64,000 bases of DNA from Haloferax sp. Atlit-12N (GCF_003383095.1 NZ_PSYW01000001.1:868001-932000); one strand, 5' to 3'. Counted from the first letter of the stretch, positions 9,477-18,758 are shown. The notes: a model not told the origin generated them from the letters alone. A program made the numbers and translations.

Positions 9477-9827
9477 ATGAAGAGATACAGTCGGTTCGTC
9501 TTAACGATTATCGTAGTTTGTGTGGTACTCCTCGCCAGTACCGCTGCCCCGGTAAGCGCAACGCCACCCGGCACCACCGAAGCGGACGGTGAGACCAAGA
9601 CGGTCATCGCAACGCCCGGTCAATCAGGCGACCGGGGTAGTGAACGCTCGACGGACGTGACTGGAGAAATTATCCTCGGAGAAGATCGTGACATGGTCAT
9701 GCCGGAAGTCAGCGTGACGATCACGATCACCACGCAACTTCCAGGGACCGTCTCGGATAGCGCACGCAGCTCCATCGACATCAACACGCCCAAAGGAGAG
9801 ATCTCAGTCGTTAAAACGAAGAGATGA
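9477..9827 (+). CDS. Small secreted protein, unrecognised
   Basis: A 116-residue protein with a clear Sec signal peptide: basic MKRYSR, a hydrophobic core over residues 7-22, and a likely cleavage near APVSA (~residue 29). The mature part is Thr/Ser/Asp-rich, with a β-rich stretch VSVTITITTQLPG. No catalytic motif is visible. A possible TATA element (TTAATAAT) lies near 9443-9450. The flanks contain degenerate copies of the dispersed repeat, which suggests an accessory gene. I assign no function. Confidence 0.6.
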   Translation: MKRYSRFVLTIIVVCVVLLASTAAPVSATPPGTTEADGETKTVIATPGQSGDRGSERSTDVTGEIILGEDRDMVMPEVSVTITITTQLPGTVSDSARSSIDINTPKGEISVVKTKR

Positions 9828-9920
9828 TCTAAATTCGAGGATGACGCGGTCACAGTGTGCTCGGTTCTCGTGGCGGTGAACACCACGCTCATCACTGCGT
9901 GTTTCTCGATGGAAGATTCG

Positions 9921-9940
9921 CGCCTGTATTCAGCACGCAC
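9921..9940. repeat. Dispersed intergenic repeat, copy D (left half core)
   Basis: The core CGCCTGTATTCAGCAC matches the copies at 18839 and, with changes, 17921 and 13112. It sits in the ~230-bp gap before the HTH regulator gene. Confidence 0.5.
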
Positions 9941-10061
9941 ACCGAGTCCTAGTATCGACTGAGATTTTCACCAGAACCACGAACACCAACATTCGAAGGA
10001 GTTCACGACTGTACGCTCGACCAAAGAGAACAGCTATGGCCGAAGCGTGCCACTATGTACC

Positions 10062-10886
10062 ATGGGTGGAGCACTCGACGACATCAGGTATCTCGCTGAC
10101 TCGCAGCACCGCCCGGTAGTGATTCGGATGCTTGACGATAGCCGGTGCTCCAGAGCGGAGTTGCGGGAGGCGACCGGCGCTTCGTCGGCCACCATCGGGC
10201 GAATCGTACAGGCGTTCGAGGTTCGCGGCTGGCTCGTACGGGACGGCACCCACTACTCGCTGACAGCGCTCGGCAGGTTCGTCGCATCGTCGTTCTCGCG
10301 ATTCTATGGCGACATGGCGGTCGCACACGAACTGAACGAACTCCTCCCGTACGTGCCGCTCGACGAGATCGGTATCGGCGTCGAGCAACTGGCCGACGCG
10401 ACCGTCACCCGCGCAACACAGTACAATCCGTTCGCCGTGGTCTCTCGCGTCCGCGAACTCGAACGAGTTTCCGAGGACGCGCGCAGTCTCACCGACTTCT
10501 TTCCCGACCCGTGTATCGAGGGCAGACACAAATCCATCGTCCACGGCACGCAGACGTTCGAAGCGGTGTTCGCCCCGGTCGTCTTCGAGTCCGCGCTGGC
10601 CTCGGACTTCGCGGACGAGTTCGAGGCAATCGTCGCCTCGGACCGCACAGACATCTACGTGTACGAGGGAGCGATTTCACATCCCGTGATGGTCCACGAC
10701 GGGGTCGGGTGTCTCGTCGTGCGGAACGACGTCGATGTCTCGATTGGCATGATCGAATCGGACGACGACGTGTTCCTCGAGTGGGTGACCGACGTGTTCG
10801 AGAGCTATCGGGCCGACGCGACCCTGTTGACCGCTGAATACCTCACGGCACCGCTAGAAGACGTGCTCGCCCAGGTCTGCGGCTGA
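10062..10886 (+). CDS. Winged-helix transcriptional regulator (haloarchaeal HTH family)
   Basis: A 274-residue predicted DNA-binding protein. Residues ~15-75 form a winged helix: LADSQHRPVVIRML, SRAELREATGASSATIGRIVQAFEVRGWLVRDG and YSLTALGRFVA are the helices and wing of an ArsR/MarR-like fold. The C-terminal ~180 residues form the putative sensor domain common to haloarchaeal regulators of this type. I prefer ATG 10062 over the GTG at 10047, since ATG leads straight into the first helix. It may act on its own promoter or on neighbours. The ligand and targets are unknown. Confidence 0.85.
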   Translation: MGGALDDIRYLADSQHRPVVIRMLDDSRCSRAELREATGASSATIGRIVQAFEVRGWLVRDGTHYSLTALGRFVASSFSRFYGDMAVAHELNELLPYVPLDEIGIGVEQLADATVTRATQYNPFAVVSRVRELERVSEDARSLTDFFPDPCIEGRHKSIVHGTQTFEAVFAPVVFESALASDFADEFEAIVASDRTDIYVYEGAISHPVMVHDGVGCLVVRNDVDVSIGMIESDDDVFLEWVTDVFESYRADATLLTAEYLTAPLEDVLAQVCG

Positions 10887-11024
10887 GCGCACCGACCGCT
10901 CGCGACCAGCGGTCTCGATTGTCCCGCAGCGAAACGCGAGTCGCAGTCGAGGATTTCACCTAGTGAGTACCGCTCAGCAGGAATCATGACAACTGTTCGC
11001 ACCGAATAGACCGGTCGAAGCACC

Positions 11025-11336
11025 ATGGAAATCGTCTTCGCCACGTTCGAATCCGAACTCGACCACGACGCAATCGAGGAGACCATGCGCCAGCGGGCAC
11101 AAAAGTTCCGGGAGGTGCCCGGACTCGTACAGAAGTACTTCGTGCACGACCGAGAGAACGACCGGTACGGCGCGTGTTTCATCTTCGATTCGGCGCAGTC
11201 CCGCGACGCGTATTTCGAATCGGACCTCAGCGCCGGCGTCGGAGCGGCCTACGCGGTGACGGGCGAGCCAGCGGTCACGAAAGCCCACCTCCTGTTCCCA
11301 CTCCGCGAGGCCGACGGACTGCCAGACCCCGCGTGA
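11025..11336 (+). CDS. YdhR-like monooxygenase-fold protein
   Basis: A 103-residue protein with the ferredoxin-like (ABM/YdhR) pattern: an N-terminal strand IVFATFES, then a helix, then the conserved VPGLVQKYFVHDRENDRYGACFIFDS block and a C-terminal strand. YdhR relatives are small dimeric putative monooxygenases that need no prosthetic group. The substrate is unknown. It sits ~140 nt downstream of the HTH regulator on the same strand, so it may be in the same transcription unit or be its target. Confidence 0.8.
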   Translation: MEIVFATFESELDHDAIEETMRQRAQKFREVPGLVQKYFVHDRENDRYGACFIFDSAQSRDAYFESDLSAGVGAAYAVTGEPAVTKAHLLFPLREADGLPDPA

Positions 11337-11498
11337 CTCGACTACGAGAGGCGACTCAACACAGAACGTGGCGTTGCGAGTCCACCCCGCCCGCCGAACT
11401 CGAATCCACCGTGGCCGCCGTCGGTTCCAAGGGCTCTCGTGTACTCGCGAATCGGAGTTCTCGGTGCGCGTTGTCGCGTCGAAGCCGTCCGAATCGGC

Positions 11499-12719
11499 CT
11501 ACGGCTTCCACGTCGCTCGTGAACCCGGCGCGTCAGCGGTGTCAAGACAGCGGAGTGTCCGAGCCTGACCGTCGCCGCGCTGTGTTAGTGAAACCGAGGA
11601 GACGCCCAACAAGCGTTCGACCAGTCGGGACCGTTCCGTCACATCCGTGATCAGTCTGCGTTCGACACACCACTGCGGCCTGTCTAAGAGGCAGTCGTAA
11701 CAGACGACGTGATTCTCGGACACCCGATACTCCAGGTGCCCCCAGCGAAGGTCCCGCTCCACGAGTGTGTGTGCGACGATGCCCATCACGACCGCGCTCG
11801 CACCGACGACTGCCCACGTCGCCCCGGCGACGACGTACCCGAGGAAGGCCGCGATGGCTGCCGCAGCGAAGCGTCGAGGGTTCAGCATTCCAAGGACCCC
11901 ATCGAGAACCGCGCTAGCCCACACCGCACCGCGGTTCGTGTGGAACACATCGCTCGGGTCGCTCGCTGGGATGGTGAGTGGGTCCTGAACATCGTCGTCC
12001 GCGGTCTCGAACGCAGCCTCACTCGGATCACGCGGGTCGAATCGGTCGCGGGGCCCGACCACGCTGTACACGTCGAACCCGACGCGAGCGAGGTAGACGA
12101 ACACGAAGAGCACCCCCGTGTGCTCGGTCGCTGACGGGACGAGTGCGACACCCCAGACGACGAGTCCCGCGAGGACGACGACACCGAGAGTGGTTCGCGG
12201 GGTGAGGAGCGACTGGGGGACGAGTTCGCGGTAGTCGCGCGAGCGGAGATGGTCCGCGAGTGTCGTTCCCTCACGGACAAGCGTCGTCGCGCCCGCCACG
12301 AGGAGGCTCTCGACGAATATGCCACTCCCGAGGGTCGCGAACCAGAGTCCACCACCGCTGACGAGCGAGAGGCCGACGACCACCCGCCCGAGTCCGAACA
12401 CACGCGGAAACGACCGCGGATAGAGCGGTGGGAGTGACGCGTGGAGTTGGACACTTCCACGCTTTTCTCGGAGCGAGCGGAACGGCGACCGCCACCCCCA
12501 CCGCGAATCGACTGCTGCCCAGTCCGCTGCGGCACCGCGCTGGCCCGCGAAGGTTGCCTCCAGCAGTTGCCGGAGCGCTCCACCGGTCATCTCCACCCAG
12601 TAGACGACGAGGAGGGTGACGAGACGCCAGTCGAACAGGAGCATTCCGACGAGCGGAAGCGCGTTGGCCACCACCAGTCCGACCACCGTGCGTCGCCCCG
12701 TCCGGCGTCTATGCTCCAT
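11499..12719 (-). CDS. DUF6498-family membrane protein
   Basis: A 406-residue integral membrane protein. The first ~45 residues carry the DUF6498 pattern (VVANALPLVGMLLFDW, then LLVVYWVEM). Further TM segments lie around residues 110-170, 180-220 and 290-325. The C-terminal ~90 residues are soluble, with a Cys pair (VCYDC) and a strand-rich stretch that may be a PH-like or regulatory domain. No enzymatic motif is apparent. It is a single gene on the minus strand, and its 3' end faces the YdhR-like gene. Function unknown. Confidence 0.82.
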   Translation of the reverse strand: MEHRRRTGRRTVVGLVVANALPLVGMLLFDWRLVTLLVVYWVEMTGGALRQLLEATFAGQRGAAADWAAVDSRWGWRSPFRSLREKRGSVQLHASLPPLYPRSFPRVFGLGRVVVGLSLVSGGGLWFATLGSGIFVESLLVAGATTLVREGTTLADHLRSRDYRELVPQSLLTPRTTLGVVVLAGLVVWGVALVPSATEHTGVLFVFVYLARVGFDVYSVVGPRDRFDPRDPSEAAFETADDDVQDPLTIPASDPSDVFHTNRGAVWASAVLDGVLGMLNPRRFAAAAIAAFLGYVVAGATWAVVGASAVVMGIVAHTLVERDLRWGHLEYRVSENHVVCYDCLLDRPQWCVERRLITDVTERSRLVERLLGVSSVSLTQRGDGQARTLRCLDTADAPGSRATWKP

Positions 12720-12981
12720 CGTTCCCGAAAAATTGTCAGCGGTTGATTAATTCATTATGGGATATGTCTCGGGTCGTCGAACGGGCCACCCGTTCCGAGA
12801 TGGGTTATTCAAGCTGTTCGCAACGCACCGAAGTGAGTGCAGTTGAACGGTGTTCTGGACAACTGCAACCGCAGCGAAATACACGTTGTCGACTCAGTTG
12901 AAATGTATATATGTAAATTGACAGAAGGCGCGTGACATATACAGAGTGTGAATTTATCAATTGAGTGCCCTATTACTTGGT

Positions 12982-13104
12982 ATGCCCTCCCCATTTCCCA
13001 CATCACCCGGTGGACTTGGAATCGCTGCATCGGTCGTATTCTGGCTGTTAATCGGATTAGCGATAGTTCTCGTAGCGAGGATACTGATACAGAAGGTGCG
13101 ATAG
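12982..13104 (+). CDS. 40-residue single-TM microprotein
   Basis: A short ORF starting at ATG 12982 with stop TAG 13102-13104. It encodes a polar Pro/Ser N-terminus (MPSPFPTSPGG) and then one hydrophobic helix (about residues 13-35) with a basic tail ending in QKVR. The hydrophobic pattern and the basic C-terminal end look like a real membrane microprotein. The dispersed repeat begins directly after the stop codon. No function is assigned; it could also be chance coding in intergenic DNA. Confidence 0.5.
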   Translation: MPSPFPTSPGGLGIAASVVFWLLIGLAIVLVARILIQKVR

Positions 13105-13111
13105 ATACGCG

Positions 13112-13190
13112 CGCTCTATTCAGCACGGTCTCAACGAATTACCCAGAGGCTGTCAGAACCGGTGTGCTGAATAGAGAGGATGGATTGGGC
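13112..13190. repeat. Dispersed intergenic repeat, copy C, with perfect 13-bp inverted ends
   Basis: CTCTATTCAGCAC at 13114-13126 is perfectly complementary to GTGCTGAATAGAG at 13164-13176, with 37 nt between. The internal CTGTCAGAACCGGTGTG block matches the copy at 17961. It is the most complete inverted-repeat version of the family in the window. Confidence 0.65.
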
Positions 13191-13275
13191 AAGCCGTCGC
13201 TCTTTTTCGCACTGAATGAGAGTTAAACTGACCGACAACGCATGGTAACTCACGAGGTCGAACTTCGGGTGTGGG

Positions 13276-13284
13276 TTTATTTTT
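13276..13284 (+). promoter_or_regulatory. TATA box of the lipoprotein gene
   Basis: TTTATTTTT lies 22-30 nt upstream of the ATG at 13306, the spacing expected for a leaderless haloarchaeal transcript. Confidence 0.65.
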
Positions 13285-13305
13285 GCGCTCTAACGTAAAC
13301 ACAGT

Positions 13306-13824
13306 ATGAAGCGACGTGACTACCTTGCGACCATCGGCCTTGGTGTGGCAGGCCTTTTCGCCGGTTGCATAGGTAGCCAAGAGAACTCTCCCACGACGAC
13401 GACGACCGCAGGCGAGTACTACGGCCCGACGTCGGAGAACTCGACGAACGTTGACCTCCGCCTCCGAGATTTCACCGACGACGGAATCGCTGACGTCCGG
13501 AACAACGCTTCATCGCCCGCCTACAATCACCTCCTCGAGAACATCGATTCATACACTAGAGAAGCAGTCCACTACATGGGGACAGTCGGACAGGTGACGA
13601 AGTTGGACCGAGAAGATAACTACTACTTCTTGGTCGCTACCGGCGACTCGTGGCACAACCTTCTCTACGCATCTTGGGTCGGCGACACCGTTCATCGAGG
13701 GGACGAGATAACCCTCTGGGGACGCGTCCTCGGTACAGAGACCTATCAACCCGTACAGGGAAGCCAGCGAACGGTCCCCGCACTCGCAGTCGCCGACATC
13801 GACGTCGAGAGGTCCAACTCGTAG
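13306..13824 (+). CDS. Tat lipoprotein, OB-like domain, function unknown
   Basis: A 172-residue predicted lipoprotein. The N-terminus has the twin-arginine-like KRRDYLATIG and a lipobox FAGC with Cys at about residue 22. A Thr-rich linker follows, then a compact domain containing YMGTVGQVTK and GDEITLWGRVLG, which resembles the strands of an OB-fold (as in tRNA_anti-like or DUF4131-type domains). It would be anchored on the outer face of the membrane. There is no obvious partner. It carries its own TATA box. Confidence 0.8.
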   Translation: MKRRDYLATIGLGVAGLFAGCIGSQENSPTTTTTAGEYYGPTSENSTNVDLRLRDFTDDGIADVRNNASSPAYNHLLENIDSYTREAVHYMGTVGQVTKLDREDNYYFLVATGDSWHNLLYASWVGDTVHRGDEITLWGRVLGTETYQPVQGSQRTVPALAVADIDVERSNS

Positions 13825-13931
13825 CTTTCCACACTCATCGTCTCGGCTTGTCTTCACGCCCGACGCAGTTGAAATGGCAGGTTGGTAGGTAGACGTGTCA
13901 ATCACCGCGTTCCACCGACAGACGACGACTG

Positions 13932-13978
13932 ACGGGTGACCGACTTGCGCGCTGTGATCGGCACGAATAGCAACTGGC
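13932..13978. repeat. Dispersed intergenic repeat, copy F (degenerate)
   Basis: The segment starting GGGTGACCGACTTGCGC is nearly identical to the start of the copy at 18827 (TGTGACCGACTTGCGCCC) and then diverges. It lies between the lipoprotein and the MDR oxidoreductase genes, which converge. Confidence 0.45.
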
Positions 13979-14073
13979 ACCAATCGATACTCCTTCCTAT
14001 CCAGAGGCATGGAACACCGTTCTCGGGCCCCCACCGTCGTTTAGTCCGCCACGAGTGCCTACAGCGGGGGGGT

Positions 14074-15090
14074 TTACTCCACCGTGACGAGTACGCTCCC
14101 CACCTTGTGCCCGGTATCGACGTAGCGGTGCGCGTCGGCGATGTCGTCCAGTGCGTACGCTCGGTCGATCACCGGGCGGAACGCTCCTGATTCGACGAGT
14201 TCACGGAGTGTATGGAGGTGTTCGCGCTTCGTCTCCGCAGCCCCCAGCCCGGTGGCTGCGAAGCTCGCTCGCTTGTCACCGATCAGCCGAGTCGACAGCA
14301 TCTGCAGCAGGATTCGCGTCGAGAGGACGGTCGTGAGGTAGCGCCCACCGGGGGCGAGCGACTCCTTGCACGTCGAGTACGGTCGCTTGCCGACGGCGTC
14401 GAAGATGACGTCGTACGTCGTGTCGGTCGCCGCGAAGTCGGTGGTTTTGTAGTCGACCACCGTCTCGGCGCCGAGTGATCGCACCAGCTCGACGTTCGCG
14501 GTACTGCAGACGCCGGTGACCGTCGCGCCGAGCGCGCTCGCGATCTGCACGGCAGCCGTCCCGACGGAGCCGGACGCCCCGTTGACCAGGATGGACTCGC
14601 CCGCCTGCAGGTGCGCGTGGTCTTCGAGGAACGCCATCGCCGTCAGCCCACCGTCACAGACGGCCGCGGCCTCGCTGTAGGTGAGTTCCGACGGCATGAC
14701 GGCTACGGCCCCGTCTGCAGGGAGACACAGATACTCGGCGTGTGCGCCGCTCCCAGGAGCGGCGGTTCCGAACACGTCGTCGCCGGGAGCGAACTGCATG
14801 ACGTCCCGACCAACCGCCACGATCTGGCCAGCGAACACGTCACCCGGTACCGCTGTGGGCCGTCTGAGACCATTGAAGAACCGAATGAGGAACGGACGCC
14901 CTTCCCGAGCGGCCGAGTCCGGCGGGCCGACGACTGTGGCATGAATCCGAACGAGCACCTCGTCGTCCTCGGGTATCGGCGTTGGAACCTCCTCGACGCG
15001 GAGGATATCCGCCGACCCGTACGTCTTGGCCGCGACGGCCCGCATCTGCGTGCGACTCTTGACTGACTGTTCCTCGACACTCGGTGTCAT
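14074..15090 (-). CDS. Zinc-independent MDR oxidoreductase (quinone-reductase-like)
   Basis: A 338-residue NAD(P)-dependent medium-chain reductase. The N-terminal GroES-like domain (EVLVRIHATVVGPPD, PGDVFAGQIVAVGRDV) lacks the zinc ligands of classical alcohol dehydrogenases. The Rossmann domain has ILVNGASGSVGTAAVQIA. The C-terminus ends HKVGSVLVTV, the usual family ending. It likely reduces quinones or enones in the cytoplasm. The first ~15 residues are variable, and an internal ATG (MRAVAAKTYG) is an alternative start. The gene stands alone. Confidence 0.9.
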   Translation of the reverse strand: MTPSVEEQSVKSRTQMRAVAAKTYGSADILRVEEVPTPIPEDDEVLVRIHATVVGPPDSAAREGRPFLIRFFNGLRRPTAVPGDVFAGQIVAVGRDVMQFAPGDDVFGTAAPGSGAHAEYLCLPADGAVAVMPSELTYSEAAAVCDGGLTAMAFLEDHAHLQAGESILVNGASGSVGTAAVQIASALGATVTGVCSTANVELVRSLGAETVVDYKTTDFAATDTTYDVIFDAVGKRPYSTCKESLAPGGRYLTTVLSTRILLQMLSTRLIGDKRASFAATGLGAAETKREHLHTLRELVESGAFRPVIDRAYALDDIADAHRYVDTGHKVGSVLVTVE

Positions 15091-15233
15091 CGCGAGGGAG
15101 CATACGACGTCAGAGAGCGTAAAGTGAGAGTACGCTTGCCGAACAGTCGGATTCGTTCGGGAGGTGCCTGCTGGACACGGAGGGGGTATTCAGCCATCCG
15201 TCCGTGGCCGTCTCGCACACGCCGTCGGTCGAG

Positions 15234-15968
15234 TTACTCCTCACGAAGATACGCGGACGCCTCGCGGCGACCTGCGCGTAACAGGAGGATTCCGAGCGCG
15301 AGGAACCAGACAATCTGGGTGAGCCCAAAGATGCCCCCGCCGATCTCGCCGAATGCTGGAATCGCCGAGAGGATGCCTGCACTCCCAACCACGAGCCCGA
15401 AGTAATTCACCAGCCTGTGGAGTGCTCGCGTTCGAAGCGCGACTACGCTCACGAGAAGTGTCCAGAGGCCGCCGACGATCTCGTTGCCGCCGCCCAGCCC
15501 ATCGATAACCGGGCTGAGTGCCAGCCAGACCGTCGTCGCCTGCGTCGGGTCGGCACTGTAGAGGTCGACGACGACGCCCGTCGCGAGGGTGGCGACCATC
15601 CCGCTGGCGATGACGAGACCCGCCCAGATGAGCCCAAAGGCCGTCGTCGCTCGCATCAGCATCGGTGCATCGGCCGCGAGTCGCTCGTGGAGCGCCAGAA
15701 CGAGTGCCACCAGCACGATGCCGAAGACCACGTAGATGAGCAGGTACATCGCGGACAGACTCGTCTCGTTCGCGGCGAACAACTCGACCTGCTGGAGCGC
15801 CCCGCTAACGCTCGCGAAGTCAAGGATGACGAGGAAGTACGCGATTCCGGCCACGTAGATGGCCGCCTCAATCAGCGCGGCGAGGCCGCCGACTGTCAGA
15901 TAGTTCCAGCGGCCCGCCGTGGGCGACTGCTCGATTTCCTCTACTGCTTGACCGGTCGTTGCTGCCAT
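15234..15968 (-). CDS. DUF4386-family membrane protein (first copy)
   Basis: A 244-residue protein with about six TM helices, beginning after a short acidic N-terminus (ALIEAAIYVAGIAYFL). The long helices, central LSPVIDGLGGGNEIVGGLWTLLVSVVAL and FGLTQIVWFLALGILLL fit DUF4386. Function is unknown. A second, divergent DUF4386 gene lies at 16925-17749 on the opposite strand, with a cupin gene between them. Confidence 0.82.
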   Translation of the reverse strand: MAATTGQAVEEIEQSPTAGRWNYLTVGGLAALIEAAIYVAGIAYFLVILDFASVSGALQQVELFAANETSLSAMYLLIYVVFGIVLVALVLALHERLAADAPMLMRATTAFGLIWAGLVIASGMVATLATGVVVDLYSADPTQATTVWLALSPVIDGLGGGNEIVGGLWTLLVSVVALRTRALHRLVNYFGLVVGSAGILSAIPAFGEIGGGIFGLTQIVWFLALGILLLRAGRREASAYLREE

Positions 15969-16129
15969 ACGTTATCTGCCGTAGTGATATTACCGCCAGC
16001 GGAGATAGCCGTGTCGAGTACGACCCTCCCCACCAGCCAGACGCCCTCGAGGTAGTGCGGAGCCACCCGTCGTAATCGACCGTGGGTGAGCGCACGCGCC
16101 ACCGTCGGTGGCCCGTGATCGGGCGGGGG

Positions 16130-16708
16130 CTACGAGAGTGGACTCCGACCGAGCATCGTCGCGAGGCCAGCGAACACACGCAGGAGCGGTCGCTGAATCA
16201 CCCACGGGAGTCCTGCGAGACGCACGTCCGCTCGGTAGTGAGAGAGAACTGCCGCCACCGCGAACAGATCCGGTTGCCTCCCTGCGCCGGCCTCGTAGAG
16301 TGCCCGAATGGCGGCTTCGAACTCCCCGGGCGGACGGAGCGTCGTCCGGACGACAAGGTTATCAGCACCGTCGTTTCGGATGCTGTGGGGCGCTCCGGGG
16401 GCGATGGTCAGCGCTTCACCGGCGAGCAGGGTGTGTGGTTCACCGCGAACGATCACCTCGGCTCGACCCGACAGCACCTCCGAGTGTGCCTCCGCCCGTG
16501 GGTGGAGCCGTGCGGGCCCGCTGTCGGTTCCCGGCGGAAGAACGCCGTCCATCAGCAAATACGCGCCCTGTTCGTCGGCACCGTGTTCGAGGAACGTGAT
16601 GGACGCCCCTGTCGACGGGTCTTCGATCGTATTCGGGTAGCCAGCCGGGCCGGTTCTCGTGGAGCGCCCCGATCCCGTCAGCAGGTGCTCGTCCGACCGT
16701 GAGTCCAT
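16130..16708 (-). CDS. Cupin-domain protein
   Basis: A 192-residue protein with a cupin barrel over roughly residues 45-115: LHPRAEAHSEVLSGRAEVIVRG and the second motif PGAPHSIRNDG, with His residues expected to bind a metal. The C-terminal ~70 residues are less conserved and hydrophobic (LFAVAAVLSHYR, LLRVFAGLATML). I chose ATG 16708 because upstream in-frame sequence has no coding character. Small cupins of this type can be dioxygenases or small-molecule sensors; nothing here separates the options. Confidence 0.8.
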   Translation of the reverse strand: MDSRSDEHLLTGSGRSTRTGPAGYPNTIEDPSTGASITFLEHGADEQGAYLLMDGVLPPGTDSGPARLHPRAEAHSEVLSGRAEVIVRGEPHTLLAGEALTIAPGAPHSIRNDGADNLVVRTTLRPPGEFEAAIRALYEAGAGRQPDLFAVAAVLSHYRADVRLAGLPWVIQRPLLRVFAGLATMLGRSPLS

Positions 16709-16951
16709 TCCGTTCGGTACGACGTAGATGATGCTAAGCGTTCCGCCGGCTCCGGCCGACACCGGAACCCGGGGGCTGTCCCCCGCTCTCATCTGTTCGG
16801 TACGGCAACGGCCGGCCGGGCTGTATCGCACCACCGTCTTCGGTCCGAGGGGAGCCGTTCACACCGCTCGTGACGTGGGTTCGTTTCGGGTAGCGGACGT
16901 CTTCGGACGCGCTAGGGCACCGTTATGCTGGTGCGAGACCTCCAGAGACGA

Positions 16952-17749
16952 ATGGCTGGAGCAGCTGTTACCCCAGATCAGGAGCGGAGCGTCGAGTATC
17001 ATCGACCGTCCACAACCGAGACGTCCGTCGGGCGAGCGAGCGTGATCGCTGGACTCGCTCTCTTGCTGATGACTCCCCTCGCTGTGTTCGCTAATTTCGT
17101 GGTGTTGGACGGGCTCGTCACGCCGGGGGACGCGACTCGAACGGCGACCGCTATCTTGGGTGCCGAGGGCACGTTCCGACTCGGCATCGCGAGCCTCTTC
17201 GCAGTCGCCATACTCGATTTGACCGTCGCATGGGCGTTGTACACAGTATTCAAGCCGGTACACGCTGGCATCGCACTCCTCTCTGGGTGGCTCAGAGCCG
17301 TCTTCGCTGGCATCTTCGTCGTCGCGATCAGTCAGCTCATGAGTGTCCCGCAGATTCTGGGTGCGACCGGGACTGGGTTCACCACGGAGCAACAGTCCAC
17401 GCAAGCACTACTGAGCATCGAGGCGTTCTACAACATCTGGGACGGCGCACTGATTCTGGTCGGTCTCCATCTGGTGTTGGTCGGGTATCTGCTGTACAAG
17501 TCTGCGGCTGTCCAGTCGTACCCCTCGGGCTACGTGCCGAAGGTGTTAGGGATGCTCCTCGCTCTCGCTGGCATCGGCTACGTGGTGGATAGTTTCGGAC
17601 GGGTGCTGTTTGCTGGCTACACCTTCGAACTCGCTGTGTTCACGTTCGTGGGCGAGGTGTTACTGATCCTCTGGCTGCTCGTCTACGGCCGTCGAATCAG
17701 TTCGGCCGAAGACGGCGTGGACGAGGAGTCGGCGTCCGTGATGAGCTGA
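16952..17749 (+). CDS. DUF4386-family membrane protein (second copy)
   Basis: A protein of about 265 residues with six or seven TM helices. Typical DUF4386 blocks are ASVIAGLALLLMTPLAVFANF, FRLGIASLFAVAILDLTVAWALY, GWLRAVFAGIFVVAISQL and IWDGALILVGLHLVLVGYLLY. The start is uncertain: ATG 16952 or ATG 16925, nine codons earlier. It is transcribed divergently from the cupin gene. It is clearly related in type to the DUF4386 gene at 15234-15968, but too different to be a recent duplicate. Function unknown. Confidence 0.82.
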   Translation: MAGAAVTPDQERSVEYHRPSTTETSVGRASVIAGLALLLMTPLAVFANFVVLDGLVTPGDATRTATAILGAEGTFRLGIASLFAVAILDLTVAWALYTVFKPVHAGIALLSGWLRAVFAGIFVVAISQLMSVPQILGATGTGFTTEQQSTQALLSIEAFYNIWDGALILVGLHLVLVGYLLYKSAAVQSYPSGYVPKVLGMLLALAGIGYVVDSFGRVLFAGYTFELAVFTFVGEVLLILWLLVYGRRISSAEDGVDEESASVMS

Positions 17750-18122
17750 GACCGGAGCTGACCGCAGAAAGAGAGATACCAGGCCGTAACGCAGGAGTCT
17801 CGTTCACCGGGTTCGATCCGTTGAGGCGTACAGTACGAGAGAGGTCATTCGTCACAATCGACCGATGAATGCATCCATCACTATACGCTACTGATTCTGT
17901 CACCTCGACTGACTGACTCGCGCCCTCTGTTCAGCACCATCGTTATGAGTTACTAATCAACTGTCAGTACCGGCGTGACCGATACAGAGGGTGTATGCAG
18001 CAACCCTCTCGATTGGATTCTGGTAATTGGGTGGCAAACCACGAGTGCAATAGGTCGGCGTCCTCACTAGCGGGGTCAACCGAACCCCGTCTCGCTTTCT
18101 ACGATGAGCCCGACCACGGCGT
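17750..18122. other. Intergenic DNA with repeat copy A
   Basis: A 373-bp gap between the DUF4386 and NAD(P)-binding genes. No ORF with haloarchaeal coding character is visible. Its most notable content is the long repeat copy at 17911-18005. Confidence 0.6.
17911..18005. repeat. Dispersed intergenic repeat, copy A (fullest copy)
   Basis: A ~95-bp unit. The left part is GACTGACTCGCGCCCTCTG-TTCAGCACC. The right part carries CTGTCAGTACCGGCGTGACC and CAGAGGGTGTATGCAGCA. CCCTCTG near the left end pairs with CAGAGGG near the right end, so it has inverted-repeat character like copy C. Confidence 0.6.
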
Positions 18123-18758
18123 ATGAACATTGCAGTCTTCGGAGCAACGGGCCGAACCGGACGGCGAGTCGTCCGCCGATCACTCGACGATGGCCACCAC
18201 GTGACGGCGGTCGTGCGGACGCCTTCGAAACTCGACGTGAACCACGACCGACTCACCGTGGAGCAGGGCGACGTCACGAACTACGATTCCTTCGCCGACA
18301 CACTACAGGGTTCGGACGCGGTCGTCTCCACGATCGGCAAGGAGTCTGTTCTCGGCCGTGTCTCGTTGTACTCTGATGGCATCACGAACATCATTCAGGC
18401 GATGACCGAACACGACGTTTCACGGCTCATCGCCATCTCGTCTGGGGGCACGTATCCGGGCTGGGATTCGAACAACGCCGTCTTCTACGAGTTACTCATC
18501 AAACGCGTCCTGTTGCGACGGGTGTACGCGGATATGAAGCGTATGGAGGACATCGTCGTGGAGACCGACCTCGACTGGACGATTGTTCGACCGTCCGGGT
18601 TGAGCGACGACACGGGCTCCGGAAACTATCGGGCGACGGTCGGGTACAGTGACCCGGAGAGTAGTACGACGACGAGGGACGACTTGGCCGAATTCATCGT
18701 CGAGGAACTCGACTCCGGACAGTTCCTCCAGCAAGGAGTGGCAGTCGTGACCGTGTAA
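18123..18758 (+). CDS. NAD(P)-binding SDR-like reductase
   Basis: A 211-residue atypical short-chain reductase of the NAD(P)H-binding (NmrA/flavin-reductase-like) type. The N-terminal nucleotide motif is IAVFGATGRTGRRVV, and later IAISSGG and DLDWTIVRPSGL are typical of the family. There is no canonical YxxxK, as in many atypical SDRs, so it could be a redox sensor or a reductase. It starts at ATG 18123. The gene is flanked on both sides by copies of the dispersed repeat. Confidence 0.88.
   Translation: MNIAVFGATGRTGRRVVRRSLDDGHHVTAVVRTPSKLDVNHDRLTVEQGDVTNYDSFADTLQGSDAVVSTIGKESVLGRVSLYSDGITNIIQAMTEHDVSRLIAISSGGTYPGWDSNNAVFYELLIKRVLLRRVYADMKRMEDIVVETDLDWTIVRPSGLSDDTGSGNYRATVGYSDPESSTTTRDDLAEFIVEELDSGQFLQQGVAVVTV

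Noticed and set aside
12948-13226. A 92-codon plus-strand ORF overlapping the 40-residue TM microprotein
   Set aside because: Its composition is unlike haloarchaeal proteins and it runs through the repeat copy. The 40-residue frame at 12982 fits better.
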